64,000 bases of DNA from Sporodiniella umbellata. Lineage: Eukaryota; Mucoromycota; Mucoromycetes; Mucorales; Rhizopodaceae. Below the pieces are notes generated by a model. That model did no database searches and was not told the origin of the DNA. It saw only the letters and a program-made list of their open reading frames with translations. Below are positions 11,284-24,598 of this stretch, one piece after another. Position numbers and translations under genes: made by a program. The first letter of the stretch is position 1. Every line of letters begins with the position of its first letter. Where the stretch lies: contig JAIXMR010000029.1 in NCBI GenBank assembly GCA_025677835.1, forward strand, positions 62,001 to 126,000, written 5' to 3'.

Positions 11284-12204
11284 AGTGGACTGCTTGTACT
11301 TAAAGTTACAGCGAGCTTTTTTTAAAATAAAAGTAGACAGATAGTAATCCCTATTCATTACTGCAGTGGCATTTATAGGTATTATTTTAACGTGCTCATA
11401 AGTGAGATATACAGCGGCAAAAGAGAGTACAACGACATTACAGCATGCTCGGCATTACATATTTAACAAAGCTGTTTAAAATATTGTAGCAATGTCAAAA
11501 TCGCCGTTTAAAAGATATTCGAGAGAAGCATAGAACAAAATAAGCTCCAGGTAGTTATTTTTAACATTTCTCAATAGCCTATATAAAAGTTCGAAGTATC
11601 AATCAATACCATGTTTCTTGTAACTGTCAAACTAGCCCAAGAGTCGCTAAGTACAAACTGCTTGCTTTGTTGAATTGCTATCAATTGAAATAAGAAGGCG
11701 TTTCAAAACGATCTCAAGCTCGATGAGGCCTGTAGGATTCATACATGCAATAGCAAGGGCGCTTTTAAATACAAGCCAAGTTGTTCCTTCAATACTATTC
11801 GTTTCCTGACGCTGTTGGCTTGCTTGCAAAAAAAAAAAGAGGTCTTAAAATAAGGTAACACAATACTCGTATCAGATGTCTAACAAAAATAAACACTTTT
11901 TGATGCACACTTCAGCCTTTTCCTATTTCAAGAAATCCAATAAATAAGATAAAAAATAAAGGCCGCTAACGTCATAGCCTACAGATTTTCCAATTAACTA
12001 TAGAGCTCTAAATTTAAGGCCGCAGTTGGTTTGGAGAAACATAAAGCTCAGCGGGTTCAAAATAGAAAAAAAAAAGTCTGTGTTCAGCTCGAGCCAATCA
12101 GTTGTAGATCTATTTTTTCAGTGAAGTAACTTGCATTTTTTTTTTCCTTTTCTTTCCTACTTCACTTCTTGTTGTTGTATGCCATTTTTTTATCCTTAGC
12201 ACGA
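11284..12204. other. Intergenic region
   Basis: AT-rich spacer between the acyl-CoA synthetase and the P5B ATPase, which lie in tandem. Just before the ATPase ATG the sequence TTTTTTATCCTTAG could be the acceptor of a 5'-UTR intron. Nothing else is supported. Confidence 0.5.
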
Positions 12205-15200
12205 ATGTCGACGAACCCTTCGGCCAACACGCGCACAGTGTATGGTACACCCTTAGCAGATTCCGTTTTTTCGAGTACCCACAGTAATTCAACCACAAGA
12301 CGAGATTCAGCTGCGCCTCTTATTTGTACACCTCCTATTCAGCGAAACAACAGCAGTCCATTAGAAGAGTCTGATTTGCTCCAACTGGGACATGAAGGAC
12401 TTTACAGAAGAAGAAAAAATAGCGAAAGCAGCATTAGTAGTAGCGATGACGACATAGGATTAAATACGAGCGATGAAGATGTTAGTGACAGTGAAGGAGA
12501 AAACAATGATACCATAGCTAGTATGGCCCATCTTCATCTCCGTGGACTCAACGATTTGGCGGCACAAACTTCCAGTGAGCAGATTTTGTTATTGGAAGAG
12601 GAAGATGTCCAAGTTACAATTTACGGCTACAAGTATAAGCAAGTACACCTTTTGCTATATAGATTACTGTCATTATTTTCTTTGGGGCTTATTCCTCTTT
12701 TGTTCAAATGGGTGCCTAAATTATATGTTACGTGTATTGGTACTAGGGTTCCACTGAAAGACGCCAACTGGTTAGTTTTTGAGGTATGACCTAAACACAT
12801 ATCGGTACACATTTACACAGTCATAGTATAGTTAATACTTCATACCATTAAAAATAGAGCCAGTATAAAGAGATAGAAGTCATTAGGCTAAGTCACCAGC
12901 CATACAATGGAACAATAGGATCTGTTTTCTCATATGATCAATTGAAACAGGAAGTTGAAAATTTGCGATTGGATAGCGAGTCTTGTACTCAGCTAATGGA
13001 TATGGAACAGAAAATGTCACGCTTGATGATGGTTGAATACAAATATATTCGATTGGCTTTTCATCCTACATTATCAAAGTTTCTCATTGTCGGGTAAGTC
13101 ATTAGTAGAAAGCAAAATAGTAGCTGTCTCTCATTTTTAGAAAAAAAGTTTTTGGAAAGATAAGGCTTGGAGCTCTACAAAAAATTTGAAAACTGGACTA
13201 ACGTATGAGGGGTTTCGTACCCGTGAATCGATCTTTGGACGCAACCTAATTGATATTCGCGAAAAACCAACGATGAGGCTTCTGACTGACGAAATTCTGA
13301 ATCCGTTCTATGTTTTTCAAATTGCTAGTATAGCACTATGGTGCATGGATGACTACTACTACTATGCTTTTTGTATCTTTATTATAAGTGCATTCAGTAT
13401 TATTTCTAGTTTGATTGAAACAAAGCAGGTAATATCCTGTTGTATTTTACTCTTACTTTTATTCTAGCAAATACCTTACACCATAATGTTAGACCATGAA
13501 AAGAATGAAAGAAATGTCTTGGTTTGAGTGTGAAGTAAGGGTGTTCCGCAATGGATCCTGTAAGTGCACACCTACTTGTAATAGATTTTTCTTATCAAAC
13601 GTACTATCGCAACTAGGGCATAATGTGAGCTCTATTCAGCTTGTTCCTGGTGATTTGGTTGATATTACTAACGTGCATACAGTCCCATGCGATGCCATGC
13701 TGGTATCAGGTGACTGTATACTAAATGAATCCATGCTTACGGGAGAATCTGTACCTGTATCCAAAGTGCCTATTAATGATATTACTCTCCGCAAAATGAA
13801 TCTATCATCCTCAAGTATACCTGCAGAAATATCAAAAAACTTTTTGTTTATGGGCACAAAAATGGTTCGTGTAAGAGGAGCGGATAATGTGTCTGTAGCG
13901 ACTGCTATTGTTGTTCGCACAGGATTCAACTCTGCTAAAGGAGCTCTGGTCCGAAGCATGCTCTTTCCAAAACCGAACAACTTCAAATTTTATCGAGATT
14001 CGTTTAGATTTATTGGAGTTTTGTCAATTATAGGTATGAATTTACATAGAAATGAATACAAAACGTTTTTTTTTTAACAAACACATACAATGTTAGCTGT
14101 TTTTGGATTTTTGGTGTCTTCTATCAACTTTATTCGGTTAGGCATTGACACTGTCACCATGGTTCTTCGCGCACTAGACCTCATTACTATTGTAGTACCA
14201 CCTGCCTTACCTGCTACTTTATCTATAGGCACAAGCTTTGCGATTAGTCGTTTGAAAAAATTAGGCGTTTTTTGTATTTCACCACCCAGGGTTAATATTG
14301 GAGGCAAGGTTGACTGTATGTGTTTTGATAAAACAGGCACACTTACAGAAGATGGGCTTGATATTCATGGAGTTAGAGCTGTAGCAACAGACAAAAACGG
14401 AAAAAAATTGTTTGAAGAGGAATGCAAGACGATACCCACCATTAGTCATGAAAGAGAATCCACTGAATCCAAGATATTACAGACAATGACCACATGTCAT
14501 TCTCTTAAGATTGTCAATGGGGAGCTTTTGGGGGATCCTCTCGATCTTAAAATGTTTGAGTTTACGCAATGGGAGCTTGAAGAAAGTGGCGGCGCTTCCT
14601 CTATGGGACTCAAGCCTAGGAGCGAGCTGGCAGCACTTCAGGCAAAAAAGAGCGCCAAAGTTGGTATAATGCCGACAGTAGTTCGGCCGCCTGGGATTAC
14701 GCAAAAAATCAATTTGCAAACGGTTAGTTGGAATAAAATATAATGTTATACTTAACAAAAGTTTTAGGACACACCTGTGGAGTATGGTATTATCCATACA
14801 TTCGAGTTTGTATCTGCATTGAGACGAATGAGTGTCATTGTAAGAAAGTTGGCAAATCCGACTATGGATATTTTGGTAAAAGGTGCTCCCGAAGTAATGA
14901 AAGACATCTGCTTGCCTGAATCGAGTAAGGTTAAACATGCAATGTTTGATATGTAAAGCTAATGTTTATATTAAAGTACCTGAGGACTATGAACAAAGAC
15001 TCTATAAATATACCCACAATGGCTATCGTGTTATTGCATGTGCGTCTAGACCATTAGTGGGTATTAAATGGCACAAGCTTCATAAACTGAAAAGGTAGTG
15101 AAAGAGAGAATAAATAAAGTCTGACTAAATACGCTGTGTAGAAATGAAGTAGAAACGAAGTTGACCTTTTTGGGTTTTATTGTATTTGAAAATAAACTAA

Positions 15201-16889
15201 AGCCTAAAACAATGTCTGCAGTGACAGCACTTAGAAACGCAAATATCCGACAAATCATGTGTACAGGTACTTTGATGAAGAGTTCGATTAATGATGCTAC
15301 AGTCAAAATAACTTTGTCAATACTTCACTAGGAGATAACGTGTTGACAGCTATCAGTGTAGCTAGAGAATGTGCTTTAGTTGATCAATCTGCTGAAATAT
15401 ATATACCACGTTTTCTTAAAGGAGCATCCACAGACCCTGACTCTAAGTTGAGCTGGGAGAGTGTTATTCAGGAAGGCAAAGAACTATCGATCGATACGCT
15501 GCAGGTAAAATAAAAGAACTGATGCACTTCGCAATGTACTCAAGCTCATATAGCCTGGAAACTCGCCTAACAGATTGCATTATGCAGAAAACCCTTATGA
15601 CAATGGACTACAAGATTATTATTTAGCTGTCACAGGGGAAGCCTTTCGCTGGATGGTTGACCATGCACCGACTGAACTACTTCAGCGAATGCTAGTGAAA
15701 GGAGCGATATATGCACGCATGTCCCCTGATGAGAAACAGGAGCTGGTTTGTGAGCTTCAAAACATTGGTTACTGCGTTGGATTTTGTGGTGACGGTGCAA
15801 ACGACTGTGGTGCTCTCAAAGCAGGCGATATAGGTATATCACTATCCGAAGCTGAGGCATCTGTCGCTGCCCCTTTCACCAGCAATACAATGGACATTGA
15901 ATGTGTCTTGGATGTGATAAAGTAAATAACTGCAAAAAGAGAAAGAAAAACTAATCAAAAATTAGAGAAGGGCGTGCAGCTTTAGTGACCAGCTTTAGCT
16001 GCTTCAAGTACATGGCGCTTTACAGTATTATCCAATTCACTTCCGTTACGCTTCTCTACGCATTTGGAAGTAACCTTGCTGATTTTCAGTTTCTGTATAT
16101 AGATTTGTTTTTAATTCTTCCAATCGCGGTATATAGTAAGTATTGCAAAACTATAAGCAAAGCGCGTAATAACCGTTTTCAAACCAAAGTGGGATATACT
16201 GCTGCATGGCCGCAACTTCACCATAAAAGACCCACCGCTAGTCTTATGTCGAAGAAAGTGCTGACATCTCTCATTGGGCAGATTGTTATAACCTCCAGCT
16301 TCCAACTAATAGCCTACTGGACTGTTCACTTACAGCCATGGTAAGCTTTAAAATCATACTTAATTATTTTGTATTTAACACTAGTATTTTCTTTTTTTTT
16401 TTAAAAAAAAAAAGGTACAAAGCACCTGTCTTTGACCCTGACGGAGAAAATATCACATGCTTTGAGAATACTGTATTATTTCTTTTATCCAGCTTTCAGT
16501 ATATACTTGTAGCTGTGGTCTTCAGTGTTGGCCCGCCCTATAGAAAGCCCCTTTGGACCAACCATCGACTAATAGCTACATTATGCGTATTAGTTGTATT
16601 AACATGTTGGTTTGTTTTGGCCCCTCCAGACTATGTTTTAAACAGCCTCGAACTGGAAGTAATTCCCCTAAGCTTTAGGATTTTTATAATATTCTTGGGA
16701 GCAATCAATTTGGGAATATGTCTAGCGTGCGAGAAGTATTTGTTCCCAAAACTCGCCTCAACGCTCTCAAAGTCAAAAGATAGATTGAAATCCATTACAG
16801 GTTCGAGACGCGGCTATAATAATATCGAAAAACCATACAAAAAAATATACAAAAAAGTCATGAACGACATGGGAGTTTATGGCAACTAA
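12205..16889 (+). CDS. P5B-type P-type ATPase (Ypk9/ATP13A family)
   Basis: Endolysosomal/vacuolar transporter; the family exports polyamines and counters metal stress. Thirteen exons close in frame: 12205-12783, 12858-13093, 13149-13428, 13493-13559, 13617-14033, 14097-14722, 14768-14924, 14977-15094, 15142-15266, 15332-15504, 15554-15921, 15966-16340 and 16415-16889 (1331 aa). The acidic Ser-rich N-terminus is followed by the first membrane hairpin ([21 protein letters not shown]). Catalytic motifs: VPGDLVDI and [10 protein letters not shown] (actuator), [14 protein letters not shown] (P5B-type TM4), [12 protein letters not shown] (phosphorylated Asp), [14 protein letters not shown], and [13 protein letters not shown]. 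Six TM segments follow. The PPALPAT signature separates P5B from P5A. All catalytic residues are present, so it should be active. Confidence 0.95.
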
Positions 16890-17041
16890 ATAAAAAGATG
16901 TTGCAAGCCAACTGTTAAGGAGCTGAAAACAATGACGCAAACAGGAGGGTAGATGCTGTCTCATAGAAAAAAAAACCTTAAATAAAAGAGAAGGGGAGTG
17001 CAGTTTTTTACTCTTTCTTTCTTTTGATTATCATTTTCCAT

Positions 17042-18455
17042 ATGACAGTTCAGATTAACTATAAAAATGTTAATGAGTCGCTTTATACAGAATATTACGA
17101 TTGTGCATATCCAAGTATGCTAGAGTTTGACCAATACGCTTCTGGTAACAATCCAATCTATGACTGGAGTAATTGTGCAGTCTCTCCTCCTCTAACTCAT
17201 GACCATCCAGAGCGTGGTGTAGCTGGGTTTGTTTCAAAATTATATCAGTAACGATTAATAACAATCTTGACACTACAATATGTTAATTTTCTGCTTCCTC
17301 CTTTTTTTTTAACGCAGATGTCTAGAAAATAACGAGCAAAGCTACGCTAGGTGGTGCAAACATAACGGAGTTGACATGTTTGTTATAGACTGTATACCTG
17401 GTACGTTATAAGAAACATTACTATCTGCTTTCTAACACCGTATTTAGAGTTTACAGAGACAGTACTACCAAAGTTATTCAAGCACTGCAAGTTTGCTTCA
17501 TTCGTGAGGCAGTTAAACGTAAAAATTCTATATAAGCTACAGATTAGTCAAGTAAATGTTAAGCTTACATTTAATTTCTTAAAAGATCTATGGCTTCCAA
17601 AGAGACACAGATGCGCGTAAATCCAAAGACAGTAAAGGAAGGGATGCATGTCGCTGGTATCACAAATACTTCAGGCCTGGACATCACGATCTTTTTCATC
17701 TGATCCGAAGAAAACCTCCGCGCTATTCCCGTACAAGAAAGCAGCAACTAGACAAGAATACGGAGATTGCTTTGATTGCAGAATCAGAAGATGAAGTATC
17801 TGAAAGCAACAAAGACAAAAGACGAGAATCTATCTCCTCTACCTCCTCTACCTCCTCATCTACCTCCTCCGCTAACTTACATCCAATGGCTTTGCAGCAT
17901 AGCAGTAGTGACGGTTTACAAAGTTTGGCTTCAGTCCATGACCAACTAAGTATGACACCCTCAGCTATGAATTTGACTATAGAGCATTTACCGATTGCAG
18001 CTTATTGTACTTCAAACTTGAAATGTTGTGAAACTATTTTGACCAATCAGCCCCCAACTGAAGAAGAGGAACTTCGATACCAAATGCTATGTCTACAGGA
18101 AAAGTATATACAAATGTGCAATTCCCTTACAGATGAGGTTCATAGGGCTTTTGACTTTATTCAAACCCAAAAGTCAAAGATTCATTTCCTTGAAAATTTG
18201 TTGCAACAAAAACTTTCCTTGGATGCTGGCCAAATACTTTCTACTACAGATCAGTTTTCTAGTAATTCCTCTCAAGAACCTTGCTGTTCTTCTATGCTTA
18301 GTTTAATGGGCCAACAAGACTACGCATCTCCATCATGCTCTTCATCAACCACCCATGGTACCTTCAACAGCCATACTTGCACGTTATCTAATTTCGAATG
18401 TCAGCCGTACAGTTTGTCTTTACACAGCAGTAATGACAGCGCTTTGCGCTTATAG
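17042..18455 (+). CDS. Heat-shock-factor-type transcription factor
   Basis: Four exons close in frame: 17042-17247, 17318-17400, 17448-17518 and 17586-18455 (409 aa). The HSF DNA-binding domain lies at about residues 59-165: GVAGFVSKLYQCLEN, FVIDCIPEFTETVLPKLFKH, FASFVRQLNIYGFQRDTDAR, RWYHKYFRPGHHDLFHLIRR. The recognition helix SFVRQLN is intact. An acidic/Ser-rich linker follows (STSSTSSSTSSANL). Next is a heptad-like stretch beginning LRYQMLCLQEKYIQM and ending IHFLENLLQQKL, the place of the HR-A/B trimerisation region. The C-terminus is Ser-rich. It starts only 152 bp after the P5B ATPase stop, so its promoter is very short. It may be Hsf1 or one of the stress/morphogenesis paralogues; sequence alone does not decide. 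Confidence 0.9.
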
Positions 18456-19591
18456 CTGTTTAGGGAGCCCCCTGTGGTCAAGTTGTACACATGGTCTCCA
18501 CGTTCTGTCACTAACACAAAAATATGCGTTTTTTGATGTACCTCCCCTTTCTTATGCCTTAATCGCCAATATGTCAAACCTTACTATGCCACAAAGCAAT
18601 ATAGCATTTTTTAGGAGCCTACCTTATACCCTTATGATATATTCTACATACCTTAATCAACTCCAATAACGTCTTTACAATAAAGCATATGCATTTTTCC
18701 TTATCGAATACGTTGGGTTAATAATAAAATTGCTATGTAAACACCTCCTAAAGCGATTCAGTTCCCGCTTATTTACACATTGTACTCCTTTATACTAGAG
18801 ATATCCGATAGGCGATTTGTCCCTGAAAGTCCCTTTGTGTTCCCTAACACCCCTTGTGTAAAATTTGCATTGCGTCGGAGTGACGATTGTCAACAACCCT
18901 ATACAAGTTTCAGAACTTGCACTTTGTTTCCTCCTTGTTTGTATTGACTGAAAAATTAAACGCTTGTTTTCGAGGTAAAGCCACAACAAAATATTGTAAG
19001 AATGTCTCTTGAAGTGGGCATATCCTAAATTTTATATACAAAAGTGTCCACGAATTTTTTTTTCAGACTCTTGCTGAATTGTAGTTGTATTTTTATTAAA
19101 ACGTATTATATTCTTATGCTACAGTAAATCTCTTTCATATTGTTGTTCAAAATTTTGACTTTCTGAATTAAGTAGTTGGACTACTAATTGTTTTATGAAT
19201 ATGTTTGTAATCTACGACCTTATTTTTGACGCATTGTTTTAACGATAGCTTTTTGTTTTGAAAGTGAGGCTTATTTTTTATAGCTTGAACATTTATAAGA
19301 AACGAAAAAAAAATACAAAGGATGCAACAAAATAAATTTGCTCTGTTATGAACTTCAAAGTGATGGCTATGGAAAACCTGAAAACCGATGTTTTGAGCTG
19401 TAGAAAAGTCAATCAATAATAGATATAAATGTATACAGAAAATAAATAAATAAAATGTTATGCTCACAACATGTTCTTAAATATCTAAAAGGGTTTCACT
19501 TTACACATACACGGAATTTGAAGTATCAAATATGGATTTTAAATCGCGTTTATTTATACATGTCTTTTATGAAACTTTTTTTCTAGAAAAA
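18456..19591. other. Intergenic region
   Basis: 3' flank of the HSF gene and upstream region of the WD40 gene. Short ORFs here have no family features and no plausible splice context. Nothing supported. Confidence 0.5.
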
Positions 19592-21922
19592 ATGCATCGC
19601 CAAAGACCCCAATTAGATAAACACGTTCATCGAATCGCAAAAGATTACAGCATTTTAGAAGTAAACCCGAATAAAAACTAAATCAGGAAGCTGTCTTCTA
19701 ATACTTTCTTGTATACTATTTTTTCTCATGTACTCTCAAAAGTAGGTATCACCAGTTCAGACTGAAAGCTCGATAGACTTATCCGGTGCTGTTTTATGGG
19801 TAAAAAACATGAAAAGTGCTGACAATAGAGAAAAAAAGCCTAACCAAGTATTAGCGTATGAACCTGTGTGCAGTTAGCAAAGTTTTGCCTTGCACTTTTT
19901 TTGTAGGTCGGTTTTTTTTATCTCTTAAATACTAAAGAGAACTCACAACACATAATTAGCCATAAATTACAAAATCCTTGTTTATGCTCTTGAAAATATC
20001 AGCGCACCTTTCAAAGACCCTATAAAAACCTTAGCCAGTCCTCAAGCAGCAAATATAGGAGGAGGGTCTGAATCCGTAATTAGCAAAAGCGAAACGATTT
20101 AATCATTTTAAAAATATATTCATCATATATACAGCCTCATGTTGTAAATGCAATCAAAGTTTGCAACATCTTAGACAAAGAGATACTTGTCAGTGTATCA
20201 GAGTCAGGAGAGATATGCCTATGGGAAACTGAGCGCTTGGACCGGCCACCCCAAGTATTAAGGTACACGTTTTTCTTAAAAAAAAAGTACAACACAGACA
20301 ACTCAACTTTTGACAACACACAGAAACGAGCAAAAGACTTGGGGGATTACTATACATGAAAAGCAAGGGCTATTAGCTGTATCATCAAACAATTGGAAAA
20401 TAAAAATATACAATTTGCTTGAATTGACAAAAAGTGACCCTCGCTTTGGACAAAGAAGCGAGCAGAATATGCTAAATTGCACCAAGGAGATTGAATTAGA
20501 AGGACACGAACACAACATACCGTTTATTGATTTTAATGATACTGGCCAATACATAGCAAGCGCTTCTATTGACGGTACAGCTAAAGTATGGGATATTTGT
20601 TCCAAGCAAATAGTTACCGAATATAAACTACCGCTTCTAAGAAATCGCGAATCTGAGTCTTGGTAAGAGTACTCGTTTTTTTTTCGTGGAAAAAACCCTT
20701 ACGAAATGCTAAAGATAACAACCTTTAGGTGTTGGTCCGTGAAGTTTATCAAACCTGGAAATTTCAAACACGTTGTATGTACCGAGCCAAAAATAAATAG
20801 AAGGCTAATGCAGCGGCTTGACCAAAGACGGTCTACCTCTATGATTAATGTTGGATTATGCAATTCTGCATCAGCCCCAGTATTTCCGTCGCTCAATTTG
20901 AGGAGAATGTTGGACCTAGATGTGGAAAGTATCGAGGACGAGATATTTGAGGAAGAAATCAACGACGATCTATGGAACAACTCTTTGATAAGGCAAGATG
21001 AGTCTGCGATTGTCGAATTTATGCTTCAGCAAATGCAGAGAGAGTCTAACAATAGTAGTAGTGACAACAGTGCTATGAATAATGATGAAGATCGCGACGG
21101 TTGGGATGAGCCTGTGGAGGGTGTACAAAATGTCTTTCCAGGTTTAAGGCCTGGCCTTTTTGATGAGAGACTATTTGCTGATTTATCGGCTGGGCGAATG
21201 GATCATACGAACGACAGAACTTCTACTTCGCCAGCATTTGTTTACCCTATAGATGGCGACTGGGAAAGATATGCAAATGACACTTTGATAGACGAAAACA
21301 ATAACGAAATTTGGAATGAAGACACTGGAATGAATACCTTTGAAAATAGTAGTCCGGCAAGCTATATGGAGTTTTCTAAAAGAGATAAATCTCAACAAAA
21401 AGATACCGGAGAGTACCTTATGCTCAGTACAGCGAAAGACCTTTTCTTATTAAGCACTGTATCACCAAAAATGGCAAAAATTCGCCACGAGCCTAATGTA
21501 ATAAGTCAAGCGGATATTCGTACTGATAGATTATTATCAACTTTGGATAGAATCACTATGGTAGAATGGATACCTGAGTTAGAATTATACATCACTGCCA
21601 GCCAAAAAGGAACAGTTGCCTTGGTACGAATATTACAATTGGAGTTAGAAGACCGGAGACAAATTAGTATTTTTAATACAGAATGTTATTTACCGATGGA
21701 TGTATTACAAACGACCCCCCTTTATGGTAATTACTTAATACATAAACTTTTACTTAACTCATTATTTTGAAAAAAGGCATGACAGTTAAGAAGGTCACTG
21801 GTGAAAGGTTTTCGCCTACAGTATACCAGGTCTTTTTGTTCTATTTTGGAGGAAATGTATTAGGCTATAACATTTCTCGTAAAGATTCACGTTTAACTGC
21901 AGACAATTTTGCCTACCTTTAG
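19592..21922 (+). CDS. CRT10-like WD40 protein
   Basis: Seven exons close in frame: 19592-19660, 19746-19872, 19960-20075, 20135-20262, 20324-20662, 20729-21726 and 21777-21922 (640 aa). From exon 4 on the coding is secure: VVNAIKVCNILDKEILVSVS, GEICLWETERLDRPP, WGITIHEKQGLLAVSSNNW, GQYIASASIDGTAKVWDI, then a long acidic insert (EDEIFEEEINDDLW) and a late block ITMVEWIPELELYITASQKG. This order, with a WD unit after a 'vLvs.sesG.i.lW' block, fits CRT10-type proteins, which in yeast affect ribonucleotide reductase gene expression. The first three exons are inferred mainly from phase and splice sites and are less certain. The acidic insert is probably disordered. Confidence 0.7.
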
Positions 21923-22453
21923 TGGCCTATTAACCAGTGATAGTTGAGTCCAAGGCAACTTTTAAAACGCCTTATGTTTATTACGTAAATGTTGTGTGTT
22001 AGATTTTTTGTTTTTGCGCTAGCCATTGATTAAATCGCCTTTGCTGATAAATTTTTATGTTTGTGATTGCACGTTAAAGCAGTGAGCTTTTTTTGCGAAA
22101 AAAAGAAAAGGAGGGAATCGTAGTAATTCTTTACATGTAAAAAAAAGGTTTGACAGACAGTCGTCAAACTTAATACTACTTTCTTTACCCTCTTCATGAT
22201 AAAGATTTCATTCAAAGTTTAAATGTAAATATAGTGAGATCAAACCTTGTGATTTCTTTTCTTTCTTGCTTCTATTTTATGTGTTTTTTTAGGGTTTAAA
22301 CTATACTATATATACGCTACATGTGTTATTATAGATTCATTGACTGCTTCTTTACTGTACAAAACCTATTTGTGAAATTTCTAAGTGACCTTTTTTTATG
22401 AAAGTCAAAAATTTTGTTTGTCTTGTTTTTTGCTCAATCGCTAAAAGTTGATC
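21923..22453. other. Intergenic region
   Basis: AT-rich spacer between the WD40 gene and the USP-like gene. Nothing supported. Confidence 0.5.
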
Positions 22454-24512
22454 ATGGTTGAAAGCACTGACCAAGCGTCAAAAATTGTTAAGGGAGAGAA
22501 GAATAAAAATACACCAAAGCAAAACAGTATCGAAACGTTGTTAAACAGAAGCATCAAATTCAGAAAATCTCGCTTTGTTGATCAAAAATTAGAGCTGTTC
22601 AAGCAAAGATTTACCCCCATCAATGGTACCACAGGGACAGTGTATAGCACAGCTTCAGCTTATGATCGAAACGACTCTTTGGCAACTGTTGAAAAAGTAG
22701 ACTCTAACGGGTTTGAGACGCCTTCTAAGACACTATTCCCCACTGACAAAATAAACTTGGCCTGGTTCAATATCTATCCCATTGGGCCAGGTTTGAAGGA
22801 TCTTGGTTATCTTTCTTCTCTGAACGTTGTTTTACAAACGCTTACGTATACTCCAGCTTTAGCAAACTACTGTTTGGAGGGGAAGCATAGCTCAATCTGT
22901 AAGCACGCTGCTTTTGTCACGAAAAGGGCTTGGCACTAACTTTTTGCAAAACAGGTGCAAACCACGAACATTGCTTTGGCTGTCAAATTGAAAATCATAT
23001 CAAGACTGCATTGAATGGCCAGAGCCACACTATCCAACCTAGAGTGTTTGTTGGAAAGCTAAAACGTTGGTTCTTTACTTTTGTATAAAACACCGAAATG
23101 ACTTACCATTTATGCCTTTTTTCCCCATAGAGTTGAAGGATGCTTCGAGCAAAGATGTCTACAACGTTTGGTGTTATTTTATTAAACAATTACAAGCTTC
23201 TGCATTGTTGGATAGAGGGTCAGAAAACGAACAAAATTTATAATACCAAATCTAATAAGAAGAAGATAGGTCTAAGAATCAACTTGTTCAACAAACTACT
23301 GCTTTATATCAGATATTTGGAGGCTATATGCAGACTAAATTAGAGTGTCCTTCCTGTAAAAATTTAGAAAACAAATATGACTTTTTTACAGACCTGAGTT
23401 TGGACCTTTCTCAGTGTAGCACGCTTGAGCGATGCTTATCAAAAAAGTTTAAAGAACGGCTGGATATAAATACTGAATGCTCCAGGTAAACAATGCGGTT
23501 TAATTCCGTATACTTTAACACCATATCTAAACGGCATATTATTTTCTAAAGCTGCCAACACGAAGGAAAGTTCCAAGGGAAGAAAAGTATTTATAGATCG
23601 CCAAAAGTGCTTACAGTTCATCTCCAAAGATTCAATTCAGCCGAAACCAGTACAAAAACTAATAAGCATATCAAATTCGAATCTTCTGTAGACATAAGTA
23701 GAATTGTGACACCTTCTGAAGTAGATCGGAATAAAACGAAATACGAACTATACTCTGTTATTACGCATAGTGGAGAGAGTATTCACAGTGGTCAATATGC
23801 TTCTTATGTCAAAAGCTCGAATGAGATATGGTACTGTATGAATAACGAAAACGTTCAGCAAGTAAGCCTAGGTAGACTACTAAACGAACAAGCGTATATG
23901 TTATTCTATCGAATCATTACTGAGCCAGTAAAGCGACACAAGAAACAATCACTCACTAAAATAAAGCCATCACCAGCTGTAAAAGAGGAGCCTATAGAGG
24001 ACAGTGTAGAAAAAGCAGAAGAGACAGAAAACAAAGAAATTTTAGAGGAATGCGTAAAAGAGGAGAGCGAAGACGAAAAAGACATAGAAAAAGAAAAGCT
24101 AAAGCTGGCTTTAGAGGAATCATCTAAAAAAGAAAAGATTGAAAATCGAGCAGCTATAGTTGTGAACCATAATGAAAACATGAGATCAAAGAGAGACAAA
24201 TTTCAAGATTTGATTGACAAAGAAAGTGAAGAAAGCAAGAGTTCGGAGGCAAAGCAAATACTGCTTTCAAAAACCTTGGATAGCCAATTTCAAGACAGTA
24301 TTAGTGCCTGGGATGAAGATGTCGGAGTTAGCATTGAGGGACAAAGAAAAAGTGTTTTGAAGGATTTAAAATCAAAAAGAAAGCGTGTAGACTCTTACAA
24401 TCTTGAATACGATACTGGCAAGTTGAAGAAAGTCAAAAACAAGCAAGAAAACAAATTCAACAAACCAAACTTGTTTCAAGCTACTGCTAATATGAAGCAA
24501 AATAAAAAGTAG
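22454..24512 (+). CDS. USP-family (USP36/Ubp10-like) protein lacking the catalytic triad
   Basis: Five exons close in frame: 22454-22898, 22955-23065, 23131-23218, 23270-23485 and 23552-24512 (606 aa). The fold markers of a ubiquitin-specific protease are clear: GPGLKDLG with VLQTLTYTPALANYC, the IFGGYMQTKLECPSC and TECSSCQHEG zinc-ribbon Cys pairs, PKVLTVHLQRFN, and the C-terminal IHSGQYASYVK with IWYCMNNENV. The active residues are replaced. The Cys-box GNTCFLNS is GYLSSLNV (Ser121 at the Cys position), the catalytic His of SGHY is Gln368, and both Asp of the usual DD are Asn384-Asn385. The QEDAHEF block is also lost (SKDVYNVW). A long Lys/Glu tail with basic runs (KSKRKRVDS) suggests nuclear or nucleolar location. 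It is probably a ubiquitin-binding pseudo-enzyme. Introns 2 (donor GTTGGT) and 3 (donor GTCAGA) are weaker. Confidence 0.82.
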
Positions 24513-24598
24513 GCCTGCGATTTTGTTGTTGCTAAACACGGTCACGACACATTGTGCAAAGAAAAATTAAATTTTGCCTTTTGTACATACACAAAATA

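Noticed and set aside
14477..14938. 153-codon antisense ORF within the P5B ATPase.
   Set aside because: Shadow of conserved catalytic exons on the opposite strand.
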